A stretch of DNA of 6,835 bases from Planctomycetales bacterium (lineage in GTDB: Bacteria > Planctomycetota > Planctomycetia > Pirellulales > Thermoguttaceae). Position 1 is the stretch's first letter. Each line of letters opens with the position of its first letter. This document shows positions 1-6,191 of the stretch, piece by piece. The notes under the pieces were generated by a model, which saw only the letters and a list, made by a program, of their open reading frames with translations, did not search any database and was not told the origin of the DNA. Position numbers and translations under genes: made by a program. The DNA lies in the NCBI GenBank assembly GCA_007119795.1, contig SKOZ01000013.1, positions 1 to 6,835 of the forward strand, given 5' to 3'.

Positions 1-20
1 ACCGGTGAGCCGACCGCGCG

Positions 21-49
21 TTGACGGGGGTCCGCCGGCGACCGATACT
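21..49 (+). promoter_or_regulatory. Candidate sigma70-type promoter for the sulfatase gene
   Basis: TTGACG (21-26) matches the -35 consensus at five of six positions. GATACT (44-49) matches the -10 consensus at four of six. The spacer is exactly 17 nt, and the pair lies about 60 nt before the sulfatase start. The match is by eye only; in GC-rich DNA a TTGAC with a correctly spaced -10 is suggestive but not proof. Confidence 0.4.
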
Positions 50-111
50 GTGAAGCTGGCGGATGCGCCGCCTGCGACCCGCGACTTACCAAGCCCGACA
101 GAGGTACTGCG

Positions 112-1950
112 ATGCGCACACCACCAGAACAGGGTGGCGCAAGCCACTCCCATTTACTACCCCAGCTACTACACCTAACAGCTACATTCATTCTTACCAT
201 CGCGACGCTCCTTCTGTCAACAGCGTGTGCAAAATGCGAAGAATCCGTCGATTCTAGCCGTGTACCAAATATAGTGCTCATCCTTACCGACGACCAGGGG
301 TGGGGGGATCTCAGCGTGCACGGCAACACGAACCTCGACACGCCTCACGTCGACTCGCTGGCCCACGACGGGGCGCGTTTCGAGGCCTTCTTCGTGCAGC
401 CGGTGTGCTCGCCCACGCGGGCGGAGCTGCTCACCGGGCGGTACCATACGCGCAGTGGAATCCGCGGCACGTCGGCCGGCGATGAGCGGCTCGACCTTTC
501 CGAGCGGACCATCGCCGAATCGTTCCAGGCCGCCGGCTACGCCACCGGCTGCTTCGGCAAGTGGCACAACGGCTGGCAGTACCCTTACCATCCCACTGCC
601 CGCGGCTTCGGCGAGTTCTACGGCTTCTGCTCCGGCCACTGGGGGCACTACTTCGACTGGACCCTGGAGCACAATGGAGAGCTCGTCCAGGGGAACGGCT
701 ACGTCGTCGACGACCTCACCGACCGGGCACTGGCCTTCATCGAAGCGCACCGCGACGCGCCCTTCTTCGTCTACCTCCCCTACAATACCCCCCACTCGCC
801 CATGCAGGTGCCGGACGCGTATTATGAGCGGTTCGCCGCCGCCGAGCCGGCCATGCGCCACCGCGACCCGGAGCAGGAGGACCTGGCGATGACGCGGGCG
901 GCGCTGGCCATGTGCGAGAACATCGACGCCAACGTGGGCCGCCTGCTGCAGAAGCTGGACGAGCTGGACCTGGCCGGGGAGACGATCGTCGTCTACTTCA
1001 CCGACAACGGCCCCAATAGCTGGCGGTGGAACGCGGGCATGCGGGGCCGCAAGGGCTCGACGGACGAAGGGGGCGTACGCGTCCCCTGCCTGATCCGCTG
1101 GCCCTCTGCGATCGAGCCGGGGACGGTAATCCCCCAGATCGCCGCCGCGGTCGACCTATTGCCCACGCTCACCGAACTGTCGGGGATCGAGATCGTGGGC
1201 GAGAAGCCGCTGGACGGCATCAGTGTGGCGCCGCTGCTCACCGGGCAGAGCGGTCCGTGGGAAGACCGTATGATCTTTACCCATTGGAACGACCGCGTGA
1301 GCGTCCGCACCCAGCGCTACCGCCTCGACCACCAGGGCCGGCTCTACGACCTGGCCGCCGACCCCGGCCAGCGCCGCGACGTGGCCGAGGAACACCCCGA
1401 GGTGGCCCGCGCGCTCCGCGAGGCCGTCGCGCAGTGGCGGCAGGAGACCATGACCGACCTCGGTCCCGACGAACGGCCCTTTCCGGTCGGCTATCGGGAG
1501 TTTCCCACCACCTACCTGCCTGCCCGCGACGGCGTGGCCCACGGGAACGTGGTGCGGAGCAACCGCTTTCCGAACGCTTCCTTTTTCACCGGCTGGGAGG
1601 ATACCGAAGACCGCATCACCTGGGACGTCGAGGTGGCCACGGCCGGCGACTACGAGGCGGTGCTCTACTACACCTGCCGCGAGGAGGACGTGGGGGCCAC
1701 CATCGAGCTGGCCTTCCGGGATGCCGCGGTGCGGGGCACGGTCGCCGAGGCGCACGACCCTCCGCTGGTAGGCACCGCCGAAGACCGGGTGCCGAGGATC
1801 GAGTCGTACGTCAAAGACTTCAGGCCGCTGCCGCTGGGTGTGATGCGGCTGGAGGCCGGCCGCGATACGCTGTCGCTGCGGGCCCTCGAGATCCCCGGCG
1901 AGCGGGTTGTGGACGTCCGCTACATCCGCTTGCGGCTCCTGGAGCCGTAG
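112..1950 (+). CDS. Exported type I sulfatase (arylsulfatase A-like) with C-terminal beta-sandwich-like extension
   Basis: This is a 612-residue sulfatase predicted to hydrolyse sulfate esters outside the cytoplasm, probably on sulfated polysaccharides; the substrate is not readable. The signature C99-S-P-T-R103 is the site where Cys becomes formylglycine. Metal and sulfate-site residues are visible: TDDQ (D60, D61), GKWH (K150, H152), TPHSP (H228), TDNG (D298, N299) and K314 in RGRKGSTDEGG. The catalytic domain spans about 50-445. Residues about 480-612 (GWEDTEDRITWDVEV, then GDYEAVLYYTC) resemble the beta-sandwich modules often appended to planctomycete sulfatases. A hydrophobic segment at about 21-40 is the export signal, ending in STAC-AKC, a poor lipobox, so lipoprotein status is uncertain. 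The ATG at 112 has GAGG seven bases upstream, which supports this start. The first ~60 codons are visibly less GC-rich than the rest. No maturation enzyme (FGE) lies in the window. Confidence 0.95.
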   Translation: MRTPPEQGGASHSHLLPQLLHLTATFILTIATLLLSTACAKCEESVDSSRVPNIVLILTDDQGWGDLSVHGNTNLDTPHVDSLAHDGARFEAFFVQPVCSPTRAELLTGRYHTRSGIRGTSAGDERLDLSERTIAESFQAAGYATGCFGKWHNGWQYPYHPTARGFGEFYGFCSGHWGHYFDWTLEHNGELVQGNGYVVDDLTDRALAFIEAHRDAPFFVYLPYNTPHSPMQVPDAYYERFAAAEPAMRHRDPEQEDLAMTRAALAMCENIDANVGRLLQKLDELDLAGETIVVYFTDNGPNSWRWNAGMRGRKGSTDEGGVRVPCLIRWPSAIEPGTVIPQIAAAVDLLPTLTELSGIEIVGEKPLDGISVAPLLTGQSGPWEDRMIFTHWNDRVSVRTQRYRLDHQGRLYDLAADPGQRRDVAEEHPEVARALREAVAQWRQETMTDLGPDERPFPVGYREFPTTYLPARDGVAHGNVVRSNRFPNASFFTGWEDTEDRITWDVEVATAGDYEAVLYYTCREEDVGATIELAFRDAAVRGTVAEAHDPPLVGTAEDRVPRIESYVKDFRPLPLGVMRLEAGRDTLSLRALEIPGERVVDVRYIRLRLLEP

Positions 1951-1957
1951 CGGGCAG

Positions 1958-2076
1958 GTAACCATTCACGGGGGACTGTCCCTTTTTTTCGCGGCCGTAG
2001 ACGGTATTCCTCCTGGATAACGCTATTCAGCCACGAAGATGGGACTGTCCCCTTCGGCCGCCCCGTGAACGGTTAC
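1958..2076. repeat. REP/MITE-like element with imperfect terminal inverted repeats
   Basis: The ends are inverted repeats: GTAACCATTCACGG (1958-1971) and CCGTGAACGGTTAC (2063-2076), 14 bp with one mismatch. Inside each end lies a copy of the palindrome GGGACTGTCCC (1972-1982 and 2041-2051 region) and a CGGCCG-containing arm. There is no room for a transposase (119 bp), so it can only be non-autonomous. From general knowledge, GGGACTGTCCC palindromes are frequent in elements mobilised by IS200-like (RAYT) transposases in planctomycetes and deltaproteobacteria; that link is inference. It ends directly at the broken edge of the doc fragment, which suggests it took part in that truncation. Confidence 0.55.
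1970..1990 (+). terminator. Palindrome plus T-run, possible terminator after the sulfatase
   Basis: GGGACTGTCCC followed by seven T lies about 20 nt after the sulfatase stop. The stem is short (GGGA/TCCC with a CTG loop), so it would be a weak intrinsic terminator. It is also part of the repeat element at 1958-2076, so the terminator role may be incidental. Confidence 0.35.
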
Positions 2077-2078
2077 AC

Positions 2079-2279
2079 CTCTACCACATCGTTCAGAACC
2101 ATCCCTTCGTCGACGGCAATAAGCGGATCGGTGCAGCAACCGCCATCATCTTCCTTGCCATCAACGGTATTGAGCTTCGTGCCGACGAGGACGGGCTCGT
2201 CGCGCTGACGTTGGCAGTCGCGGAGGGTCTCGCCGGTAAGCAGCAGATCGCCGAGTTCTTTCGAGGCATCGCGATCTGA
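2079..2279 (+). pseudogene. doc: 3' remnant of a Doc (death-on-curing)/Fic-type toxin gene
   Basis: This frame reads LYHIVQ followed by HPFVDGNKR, the Fic/Doc catalytic motif HPFx(D/E)GN(K/G)R, then IGAATAIIFLAINGIEL and a helical tail ending FFRGIAI and TGA. That is the C-terminal half of a Doc protein (66 residues left of roughly 125 usual). Doc enzymes phosphorylate EF-Tu and are neutralised by a Phd-type antitoxin encoded just upstream. Here no antitoxin, start codon or N-terminal half is present. Homology stops at the edge of the repeat element ending at 2076, and the sulfatase gene lies immediately beyond that element. The catalytic motif itself is intact, but the fragment lacks an evident start and RBS, so I read it as dead. 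Family assignment is firm; the insertion history is inferred. Confidence 0.75.
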
Positions 2280-2334
2280 ACCGCCTCCGCAGCTTGCGGC
2301 TCGGCCGCGTCCGTCCCCCGCTCGGCCTTCTTAG

Positions 2335-2445
2335 TCACCCCGGCGGCTGAATTCCTGACATCTTGCGAATTCGGCTAGTGTCAGTCCGAAAATACGTTTG
2401 GGGGCCGTGCCGCCCAGGAGAGCCGCGATCGTATTTTGGCTTCAT
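2335..2445 (-). CDS. Doubtful small ORF (36 aa), possibly frameshifted
   Basis: An ATG at 2445 follows AGGAG with a 9-nt spacer, a good ribosome binding site, just after the end of the extended 4213-2495 gene on the same strand. The frame gives MKPKYDRGSPG and 25 further residues. Another minus-strand frame (to TAA at 2331) gives a more protein-like stretch, ALLGGTAPKRIFGLTLAEFA, but has no start. One indel near codon 7 would join the good start to the better frame. I do not recognise either product. It may be a small gene, a frameshifted one, or chance. Confidence 0.2.
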   Translation of the reverse strand: MKPKYDRGSPGRHGPQTYFRTDTSRIRKMSGIQPPG

Positions 2446-2494
2446 GATGCCTATCTCCTGGGATTCTCCTCTCGTGCCGTCCGAAGCCGCGGTT

Positions 2495-4213
2495 TCATCT
2501 CGATTCGCTCAAGCGGATGATCGACTCGTATTGCTCGACGGCGAAGGGCCCCGCCTCGGCGGTGACGCGCACGCGATACTCCTCCGCCGCATTCTCCGGT
2601 ACTCGCCACGAGTACGCGCAGGTGAAAGCTCATCCATAGCGGAAGACGCCGCTGACGACGACTCTTCCGTCGGGATCGAGGACCTCGAATCGCGGCGCGG
2701 GGGGCTTTGAGCCGCCGAGGGTTACATCATGTACCCGTTCGCCGCCGGCGCCCAGGAAACTCAGATAAAGATCAAGGTTGAAATCGTCCGGGTCGGCAAC
2801 GGTAACCCGTTCGAGGTCCAGCGCCCCCCGCACGAACTCGATTCGCTGTGGCCAGCGGGCCTCGACCACGGGGCGAAGCGGCGGTCCGAAAGGAAACTCT
2901 TGCATTTGGTCGGCAGCAACCTCCAGCGGCGGCACCGCGGCAGGTACGATCGCCTGCAGCAGCGCCACCGCATCGCGATCCCGCCCGCGGCCGTCGCCCC
3001 CGATGGCCGCCTCAGCCATCGTCTCGGTCTCCCGGGACCGGATCGTATAGGAGTGGACCGACCACCGGCCGGCAGGGACGGCCACGGGCTCCATGCCCTT
3101 TCCCACGGTCTCGAAGACCCCCTGCTCACCGACCAGGGTCACCCTTAACTCCCCGTGAGGAGAAGTCCAAACGCCCAGGGGCCGCGGGGTGGGTGTCAGC
3201 GTGAGGCGGTCGCCCTCCGGCGCCACATACAACTCGTAGACTGTTCCTCCCAGGCTCAATAGGGGGCCTATGTGCACCGTGCGCTCACCGCTGATGCGGA
3301 CCACGTCGCCGGATGACGTGCTGATTGCCGGGCCCAGCACCAGGCGGTCGCCGAGCCGTATGGCGTGGTACCGGGCCCCGGTACGCTCTTCGCTTCGAGA
3401 TGCCTGATCGCTGAAGCGGCCGTTGCTGTTCCCGTCCAGTAGGGCAACGTGGATCTCCTCATCGCCCAGGTAGAATCGCCCCTGCCGGTAACAGGCCGCG
3501 CGGAACAGGAGCGTTACCGGCACGGCCGCTTCCGGGTCGAGCTCCGACCTCCCCGCCCGGTTCCGGATGGCATAACCTCCGCCCCATAAGCCCGATACGC
3601 GCAGGAGATCCTCATCCTCGCTCAACCGTTGGACGTAAAGCAATTCTCTTGGCCGATCGAGACCGGCGATGACCTGGAGCGTGAAGCAGTAACGGAAATC
3701 GCTTTCGTCGCCGGGGACGGAGACTTTCACCTGCGGGAAGACGATTCCGCTAGGGACCCAGCGATTCTCCGCGCCGCCAGCTTCCGCATCCGCCACGATC
3801 GTGGTCGTCAGCTCGCCGGTGCCCGCGGTGTCGAAGTGGAGCCGGTCGAAGACCTCCCCGTCCGGCTGTGCCCTGTCGAGGGCGAAGGGAAACTCCCGGC
3901 CGCCGAACGTCACCACCGCCCGCAGCGGTTCGCCATGGTAGGCCGGCTCTTCGCGGACCAGCCGCTGGAAGGCCTGGCGCTGCCGCCGCACCTCGGCCCA
4001 CGCACCGGCCCCCTCGCCCCCGGCCAGTTCGAGCAACTGCAGCTCGGGACCGCCGATGCGATCTTCGCCCCAGGAGTAGACGCCCAACTGGTTCGGCCGG
4101 TCCAACTCCACCAGCTCCAGCTCGACTTCGATCGACTCGGCCGCCCCCGCGGCGGCTGTGGCCACCGCGACGACCAGGACCATGACCGGTCCTACGCGCC
4201 CCGTAATTCTCAT
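2495..4213 (-). CDS. Secreted protein of unknown function with in-frame TGA; candidate selenoprotein (conventional stop at 2630)
   Basis: I do not recognise a named family. Reading stops conventionally after 527 residues at TGA (2630-2632). The same frame then continues AFTCAYSWRVPENAAEEY and on to SESR and TGA at 2495, giving 572 residues with the TGA at codon 528 and Cys at 532. I use ATG 4213: GGAGG lies 10 nt upstream, whereas the alternative TTG at 4222 almost touches that RBS. Residues 1-25 are a signal peptide (hydrophobic 8-20, AAGA-AES), so the protein acts outside the cytoplasm. D260-G-N-S-N-G-R-F-S-D269 resembles an EF-hand/dockerin calcium loop. The rest looks beta-rich. A hairpin suited to SECIS function sits about 20 nt after the TGA. 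Alternatives are a nonsense mutation or sequencing error. TGA reassignment is unlikely, because TGA also ends neighbouring frames. No Sec machinery is in the window. Confidence 0.75.
2599..2615 (-). promoter_or_regulatory. SECIS-like stem-loop downstream of in-frame TGA
   Basis: On the minus strand GTACTCG-TGG-CGAGTAC forms a perfect 7-bp stem. Opening the last pair gives a 6-bp stem with the 5-nt loop GTGGC. The loop starts 20-21 nt after the TGA at 2632-2630. Known bacterial SECIS elements lie within the reading frame just after UGA, with the apical loop about 16-37 nt away and a G in its first two positions; this hairpin meets each condition. It could still be a chance palindrome within a coding region. 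Confidence 0.45.
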
Positions 4214-4345
4214 GATCGGCAATCCTCCGTGCGGAAGAGCTGGTGAGGCCCCCTCCGCTCGATTCTGGAGGCGATGGAACCACGCCCACCAGCCTATCGG
4301 CGACCGGAGGCCAGGGCAATGCCCATCACGCCTTTTCCATGCCCT

Positions 4346-4369
4346 CCGAGCATACTGCCCGATGCTCGG
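4346..4369 (-). terminator. Stem-loop downstream of the paralog-tail stop
   Basis: CCGAGCAT (4346-4353) and ATGCTCGG (4362-4369) form a perfect 8-bp stem with an 8-nt loop, beginning 15 nt after the TAA at 4385 on the minus strand. No T-run follows on that strand, so it is a 3'-end or partial terminator structure rather than a textbook intrinsic terminator. On the plus strand only TTT follows. Confidence 0.35.
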
Positions 4370-4384
4370 TTTGCATGAGCCGAA

Positions 4385-4437
4385 TTACTTGAGTTCACTG
4401 AGGCGGATCACCGTCTCGTGCTCTTCGACAGCGAAGG
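4385..4437 (-). pseudogene. C-terminal tail remnant of a paralog of the 4213-2495 gene
   Basis: The frame P-FAVEEHETVIRLSELK-stop aligns to the last residues of the extended 4213-2495 protein, P-FAVEQYESIIRLSESR-stop. Ten of 16 residues are identical, both end at the same place, and S/T, I/V, R/K and Q/E are conservative changes. Four further codons differ silently (GCC/GCT, GAG/GAA, TTG/CTC, AGC/AGT). So a second, diverged copy once stood here, upstream of and in the same direction as the intact gene. All the rest of it is gone: just upstream on the minus strand the sequence is miaB. The fragment is out of frame with the miaB part, so it is not translated as such. Confidence 0.65.
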
Positions 4438-4560
4438 GTCGGCCTGGTGCAGATCCTCGGCCGGCTCGTAGCCGGCGCGAAGCAAGCCCGCAGCCGCGAG
4501 CTCGCTGTCGAGTACGTTCATCTGGCAGCCGACCGTCTCGATGAAGAACCGCTTCGTCAC
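4408..4560 (-). pseudogene. miaB: Truncated miaB 5' end (tRNA methylthiotransferase) joined to foreign 3' sequence
   Basis: Intact MiaB is a radical-SAM enzyme that adds a methylthio group to i6A37 of tRNAs. Starting from GTG at 4560 (AAGGGAA just upstream), the protein begins MTKRFFIETVGCQMNVLDSE, the hallmark MiaB N-terminus including the first cluster cysteine C12. MiaB-like sequence continues to about residue 41 (GYEPAEDLHQAD), then switches at about 4437 to nine unrelated residues and a stop at 4408. The usual length is about 440-480 residues. Missing are the other two N-terminal cluster cysteines, the radical-SAM CxxxCxxC motif and the TRAM domain, so the product cannot function. The upstream small gene and the native-looking start show this is the real 5' end of a miaB locus. 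The break is either a deletion or an assembly join. Confidence 0.75.
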
Positions 4561-4574
4561 TGCGTTCCCTTGAA

Positions 4575-4766
4575 TCAGTTCACTTCGCCGAAGAGCTCGG
4601 CCTCCCTGCACCTCCGGGCCTCGTCGCGTTTTCGTTTCTGCTCGGCCTCGACCTGCTCGCGGAACTGCTGGAGCACGGCGTCGCGGCGGCGGCGCATGAG
4701 CCGCACCAGGGTCATCACGGCCACGTAGCCCGCGACCGCCAGCAGCGCCAGATCCCAGCCATCCAT
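4575..4766 (-). CDS. Small membrane protein with charged coiled-coil-like tail
   Basis: This 63-residue protein has not been matched to a named family. The start at 4766 is preceded by GGAGG with 6-nt spacing, a strong ribosome site, and is preferred over in-frame codons further upstream. Residues 6-23 (LALLAVAGYVAVMTLVRL) form one membrane segment. It is followed by the arginine cluster RRRR (25-28), which predicts a cytoplasmic C-terminus, and by a highly charged helix (about 29-60, QQFREQVEAEQKRKRDEA) that could form a coiled coil. The stop lies 14 nt before the GTG start of the truncated miaB on the same strand, so the two were probably cotranscribed. A role in membrane anchoring or small-complex assembly is conceivable but not shown by the sequence. 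Confidence 0.7.
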   Translation of the reverse strand: MDGWDLALLAVAGYVAVMTLVRLMRRRRDAVLQQFREQVEAEQKRKRDEARRCREAELFGEVN

Positions 4767-4880
4767 GACTCGCCTCCAGGGCATCGGCATTGGGGCCGCG
4801 ACGACCTCTCCATCGCGGCGTCGCAACCCTCCATCCTACTCGTGGGGGCAGCCCTACGACGAGGTCCGTTCCGCGGCCGA

Positions 4881-4909
4881 TTGCCGCCGGGGGGCGGCCC
4901 GATTATCAT
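4881..4909 (+). promoter_or_regulatory. Candidate sigma70-type promoter for the ThuA-like gene
   Basis: TTGCCG (4881-4886, four of six) and TATCAT (4904-4909, five of six) are separated by exactly 17 nt. They sit about 70 nt before the ThuA-like start, in the gap between divergently oriented genes. GATTATCAT stands out from very GC-rich surroundings. Confidence 0.45.
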
Positions 4910-4980
4910 GCGCGGCAGCCGCGGGCGACGCCGTCCCGCTGCCGGGGCCCGATTTCCACTTGGCCGAGAGGAGTCTTCTC

Positions 4981-5808
4981 ATGGCGCGTTGTTGGATGGT
5001 GGCCGCTCTCATCGTCGCCGGCTTCGCGGCATTCGCCGCCGCGGCCGAGGAGAAACACGTCCTCGTCCTGGCTCAAGCCCGCGACCATCCGCCGGAAACC
5101 CACGAGTACCGGGCCGGCGCCCGGATCATCGCCGAGCTCCTCGAAGGCCTCCCCGGTATCCGCGTCACCGTAGCCGATGCCGACGAGCCTTTCCCCGAGG
5201 GGCCGGCGCTGCTCGATACGGCCGACGCCGTGGTCCTCTTCCTGGGGGAAGGGGCGCGCTGGATGCAGCTCGATGCCGAGAGGCTGGCCGCCATCGAGCG
5301 GCTCGCCGAGCGGGGCGGCGGCATCGTGGGGCTCCATTGGGGAATCGGCGCCCGCGACGGCCGGTACGTCGAGCGCCACCTGGAACTGATGGGGGGCTGC
5401 CATGGCGGCGACGACCGGCAATATATCCTCTGCGAGACGACCGTCCGTGTCGCCCAGCCGCGGCACCCGGTGACGTACGGCATCGACAAGGTCTTTCGCC
5501 TCGACGACGAGTATTACTACCGCCTGAAATTCGCCCGCGAGGGACGCGTCGTCCCCCTCCTGGAAGCCGACATCGAGGACCGCTGGGAGACAGTCGCCTG
5601 GGCATTCGAGCGTCCCGACGGCGGGCGGGCCTTCGGCTTCGCCGGCCTGCACTACCACCGCAACTGGCAGCGCGAGGAGTGCCGCCGCCTGGTCCTCCAG
5701 GGAATCGCCTGGACACTGGGGATCGATATCCCCGCCGAAGGATTCATCGCCGACGTTGCCGAGGAGACGCTCACGTACATCCCTGCGGAGCCCGACGACC
5801 GCCAATAG
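4981..5808 (+). CDS. Secreted ThuA-like domain protein
   Basis: This is a 275-residue protein of the ThuA-like family (trehalose-utilisation-type, related to the class I glutamine amidotransferase fold). The ATG at 4981 follows GAGAGGAG with a 7-nt spacer. Residues 1-22 form a Sec signal peptide (VAALIVAGFAAFAAA), so it is exported. Family landmarks are HEYRAGARIIAELLEG (41-56), ADAVVLFLGEGARW (81-94), GGGIVGLHWGIGA (112-124), GGCHGGDDRQYIL (138-150), HPVTYGID (162-169), DDEYYYRLKF (175-184) and GRAFGFAGLHYHRNW (215-229). The length is that of a single-domain member; many planctomycete relatives are fused to dehydrogenase or PQQ-type modules, which are absent here. The biochemical activity of secreted ThuA proteins is unsettled; a role in carbohydrate metabolism is assumed by association. 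It is probably monocistronic: it has its own promoter, and the next gene starts 383 nt later. The family call is firm, the function is not. Confidence 0.92.
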   Translation: MARCWMVAALIVAGFAAFAAAAEEKHVLVLAQARDHPPETHEYRAGARIIAELLEGLPGIRVTVADADEPFPEGPALLDTADAVVLFLGEGARWMQLDAERLAAIERLAERGGGIVGLHWGIGARDGRYVERHLELMGGCHGGDDRQYILCETTVRVAQPRHPVTYGIDKVFRLDDEYYYRLKFAREGRVVPLLEADIEDRWETVAWAFERPDGGRAFGFAGLHYHRNWQREECRRLVLQGIAWTLGIDIPAEGFIADVAEETLTYIPAEPDDRQ

Positions 5809-5819
5809 CTCCCCACGGC

Positions 5820-6014
5820 GAGCTCAGGGGGCGGTCGCAATGGCGCTCGGCAACCTGCCGCCGGAGGGCCAGGAAGCGGAGCCGCTCGCCCGCGGGGCCG
5901 GCACGGGGCGCCTCGATGTGGTGGAAGTGGAGCACGGCGGCCCGGGTCGCGGGCCTCGTCGATCACGCCGCCAACCACCTCGAAGAACACCGGGTCGATG
6001 ATGTAGAAGTTTGT
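5820..6014 (-). pseudogene. Frameshifted remnant of an unidentified gene
   Basis: On the minus strand from about 6014 a frame with strong GC3 bias reads FYIIDPVFFEVVGGVIDEA. Protein-like sequence then continues one frame over, TRAAVLHFHHIEAPRAGPAG followed by ERLRFLALRRQVAERHCDR, down to about 5820 with the same codon bias. Joining the two needs a single +1 shift near 5950. There is no start codon with a ribosome site at the 5' edge, where the AT-rich island begins. I do not recognise the family. The alternative is chance open frames in GC-rich DNA; the switch of GC3 bias between two frames argues for a decayed gene. Confidence 0.35.
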
Positions 6015-6036
6015 TTATAGAATTATAGAATAGTAT
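6009..6036. promoter_or_regulatory. AT-rich island, possible promoter region for the J-like gene
   Basis: GTTTGTTTATAGAATTATAG and the following AATAGTAT form the most AT-rich stretch in the window. It contains several TATAAT-like words, including a perfect TATAAT on the minus strand (6027-6022). No well-spaced -35 partner is convincing on either strand; TTGTTT at 6011 with TATGGG at 6034 is the best plus-strand pair. A 48-codon plus-strand frame from GTG 6039 to TGA 6185 has coding-like composition but no ribosome site, so I do not list it as a gene. Confidence 0.25.
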
Positions 6037-6191
6037 GGGTGGGCCTGGGAACGGCCGCGGTGGGGACCGACGCGGCCGGGACGCTCGCCAAAGAATTCCA
6101 GGAGGGCTCTGCACCGCTACCGGGGAGGAAAGGGACGCACGGCGCCGGACGGCGTCACGACCCTTTCGCACTGCCGGGGGGCTGACTGCGA

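Noticed and set aside
217..861. Long open frame on the minus strand opposite the sulfatase
   Set aside because: The plus-strand sulfatase has all catalytic motifs here; the antisense frame is a by-product of high GC3 and shows no recognisable protein.
1026..1961. Long plus-strand open frame overlapping the sulfatase 3' half
   Set aside because: It is extremely rich in Arg/Gly/Ala/Pro with no domain, typical of a shadow frame of a GC-rich gene.
2287..2299. CCGCA-GCT-TGCGG hairpin after the doc remnant as a terminator
   Set aside because: The stem is only 5 bp and no T-run follows; such stems are common in GC-rich DNA.
2630..2632. TGA reassigned genome-wide to tryptophan
   Set aside because: TGA also ends the small membrane protein at 4575, the doc remnant at 2277, and the extended frame itself at 2495, so standard bacterial usage is more likely.
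4842..6020. 392-codon plus-strand frame overlapping the ThuA-like gene
   Set aside because: Its arginine- and proline-rich composition has no recognisable motif; the ThuA frame carries a signal peptide, a ribosome site and family motifs.
6039..6185. 48-codon plus-strand frame ending just before the J-like gene
   Set aside because: It has GC-rich codons that look coding, but starts at GTG without a ribosome site inside an AT-rich promoter-like stretch and resembles nothing known to me.
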